Under the pieces are notes generated by a model. It did no database searches and was not told the origin of the DNA. It saw only the letters and a list, made by a program, of their open reading frames with translations. Positions 44,628-44,734 of a DNA stretch of 44,734 nucleotides are shown here, in pieces. The position numbers were made by a program, and so were the translations under genes. This stretch comes from CAYXLI01 sp964464925 (GTDB taxonomy: Bacteria > Acidobacteriota > Terriglobia > Bryobacterales > Bryobacteraceae): positions 1 to 44,734 of the forward strand of contig CAYXLI010000039.1 in assembly GCA_964464925.1 (NCBI GenBank), given 5' to 3'. How positions within the stretch are numbered: the stretch's first letter is position 1; every line of letters begins with the position of its first letter.

Positions 44628-44734
44628 TCAGTAGAGTGGCGGAATGGTGGGGTCGAGGATGGCCCACACTTGTTTGGGATCGAAGAGAGCATCTTCGTTG
44701 GCCTGGAACTGGCACATGTATTCCTGTTGGAAGA
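44628..44734 (-). CDS. Partial gene, C-terminal tail resembling phage terminase large subunit
   Basis: The last 35 codons of a gene that enters from the right edge and stops with TGA at 44628. The readable residues FQQEYMCQFQANEDALFD resemble the QEY-C-F segment that follows the ATPase domain in many terminase large subunits and terminase-like proteins. The protein ends LDPTIPPLY, soon after this motif. Codon use is like that of the neighbours. Too little is visible to be sure; the rest of the gene lies outside the window. Confidence 0.4.
   Translation of the reverse strand, partial: FQQEYMCQFQANEDALFDPKQVWAILDPTIPPLY

Noticed and set aside
44618..44640. Interrupted stem (GCCA, CTCT / AGAG, TGGC) at the end of the terminase-like gene
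   Set aside because: The stem is broken by three unpaired bases, overlaps the stop codon and has no T run; it is too weak to call a terminator.

Overview
The window looks like chromosomal core sequence from an acidobacterium of the Solibacteres/Bryobacterales type. The reasons are the C-terminal domain first described from Solibacter (TIGR03437 type) on the PQQ-propeller protein, a paired DUF1549/DUF1553 and DUF1501 cassette, a secreted TldD-like pair, a fused LptF-LptG permease, and moderately high G+C. This is an inference from gene content; no rRNA is present. Coding density is very high. No gap between genes exceeds about 190 bases, many genes overlap by four bases (ATGA, GTGA) or abut, and there are no insertion sequences, CRISPR arrays or long repeats.

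Layout. A tRNA-Lys (26-101, minus) is followed by a fucose-isomerase-like gene (267-1841). A convergent Xaa-Pro peptidase (1914-3167) is divergent from a Gfo/Idh/MocA oxidoreductase and homoserine kinase pair (3238-5169). A minus-strand block follows: GH116-type glycosidase, DUF1549/DUF1553 protein and DUF1501 protein (11234 down to 5173). Next on the minus strand is a run from 18583 down to 11327: radical SAM/SPASM protein, CC3-like SDR, small membrane protein, lipase, carA and carB. On the plus strand lie a class II photolyase and a TIGR01777-type epimerase (18629-20928). On the minus strand are two secreted TldD/PmbA-like proteins and an LptF-LptG fusion (26684 down to 20925).

From 26762 the plus strand carries a PQQ-type propeller protein and a FecR-domain secreted protein. 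A minus pair (xylose-isomerase-like enzyme and secreted amidohydrolase) is divergent from a plus run: MGH1/GH63-like glucosidase, secreted PGRP-type amidase, acetyl-CoA synthetase and DinB-like protein. The right end is a tightly coupled minus-strand run (44596 down to 39008): secreted metallohydrolase, heparinase II/III-like protein, clan GH-A-like glycosidase and PhzF-like protein. At the extreme right is the tail of a gene that resembles a phage terminase.

The theme is carbohydrate turnover (two sugar isomerases, three glycosidase-like proteins, a lyase-like protein, a sugar oxidoreductase) together with envelope functions (LptFG, a peptidoglycan amidase, secreted TldD-like proteins) and housekeeping genes (carAB, thrB, acs, phr). 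The items most worth a second look are the secreted TldD-like pair with one degenerate member next to LptFG, the recurring -10 elements placed 8-10 bases before start codons (possible leaderless mRNAs), and the coupled lyase/glycosidase/metallohydrolase operon.
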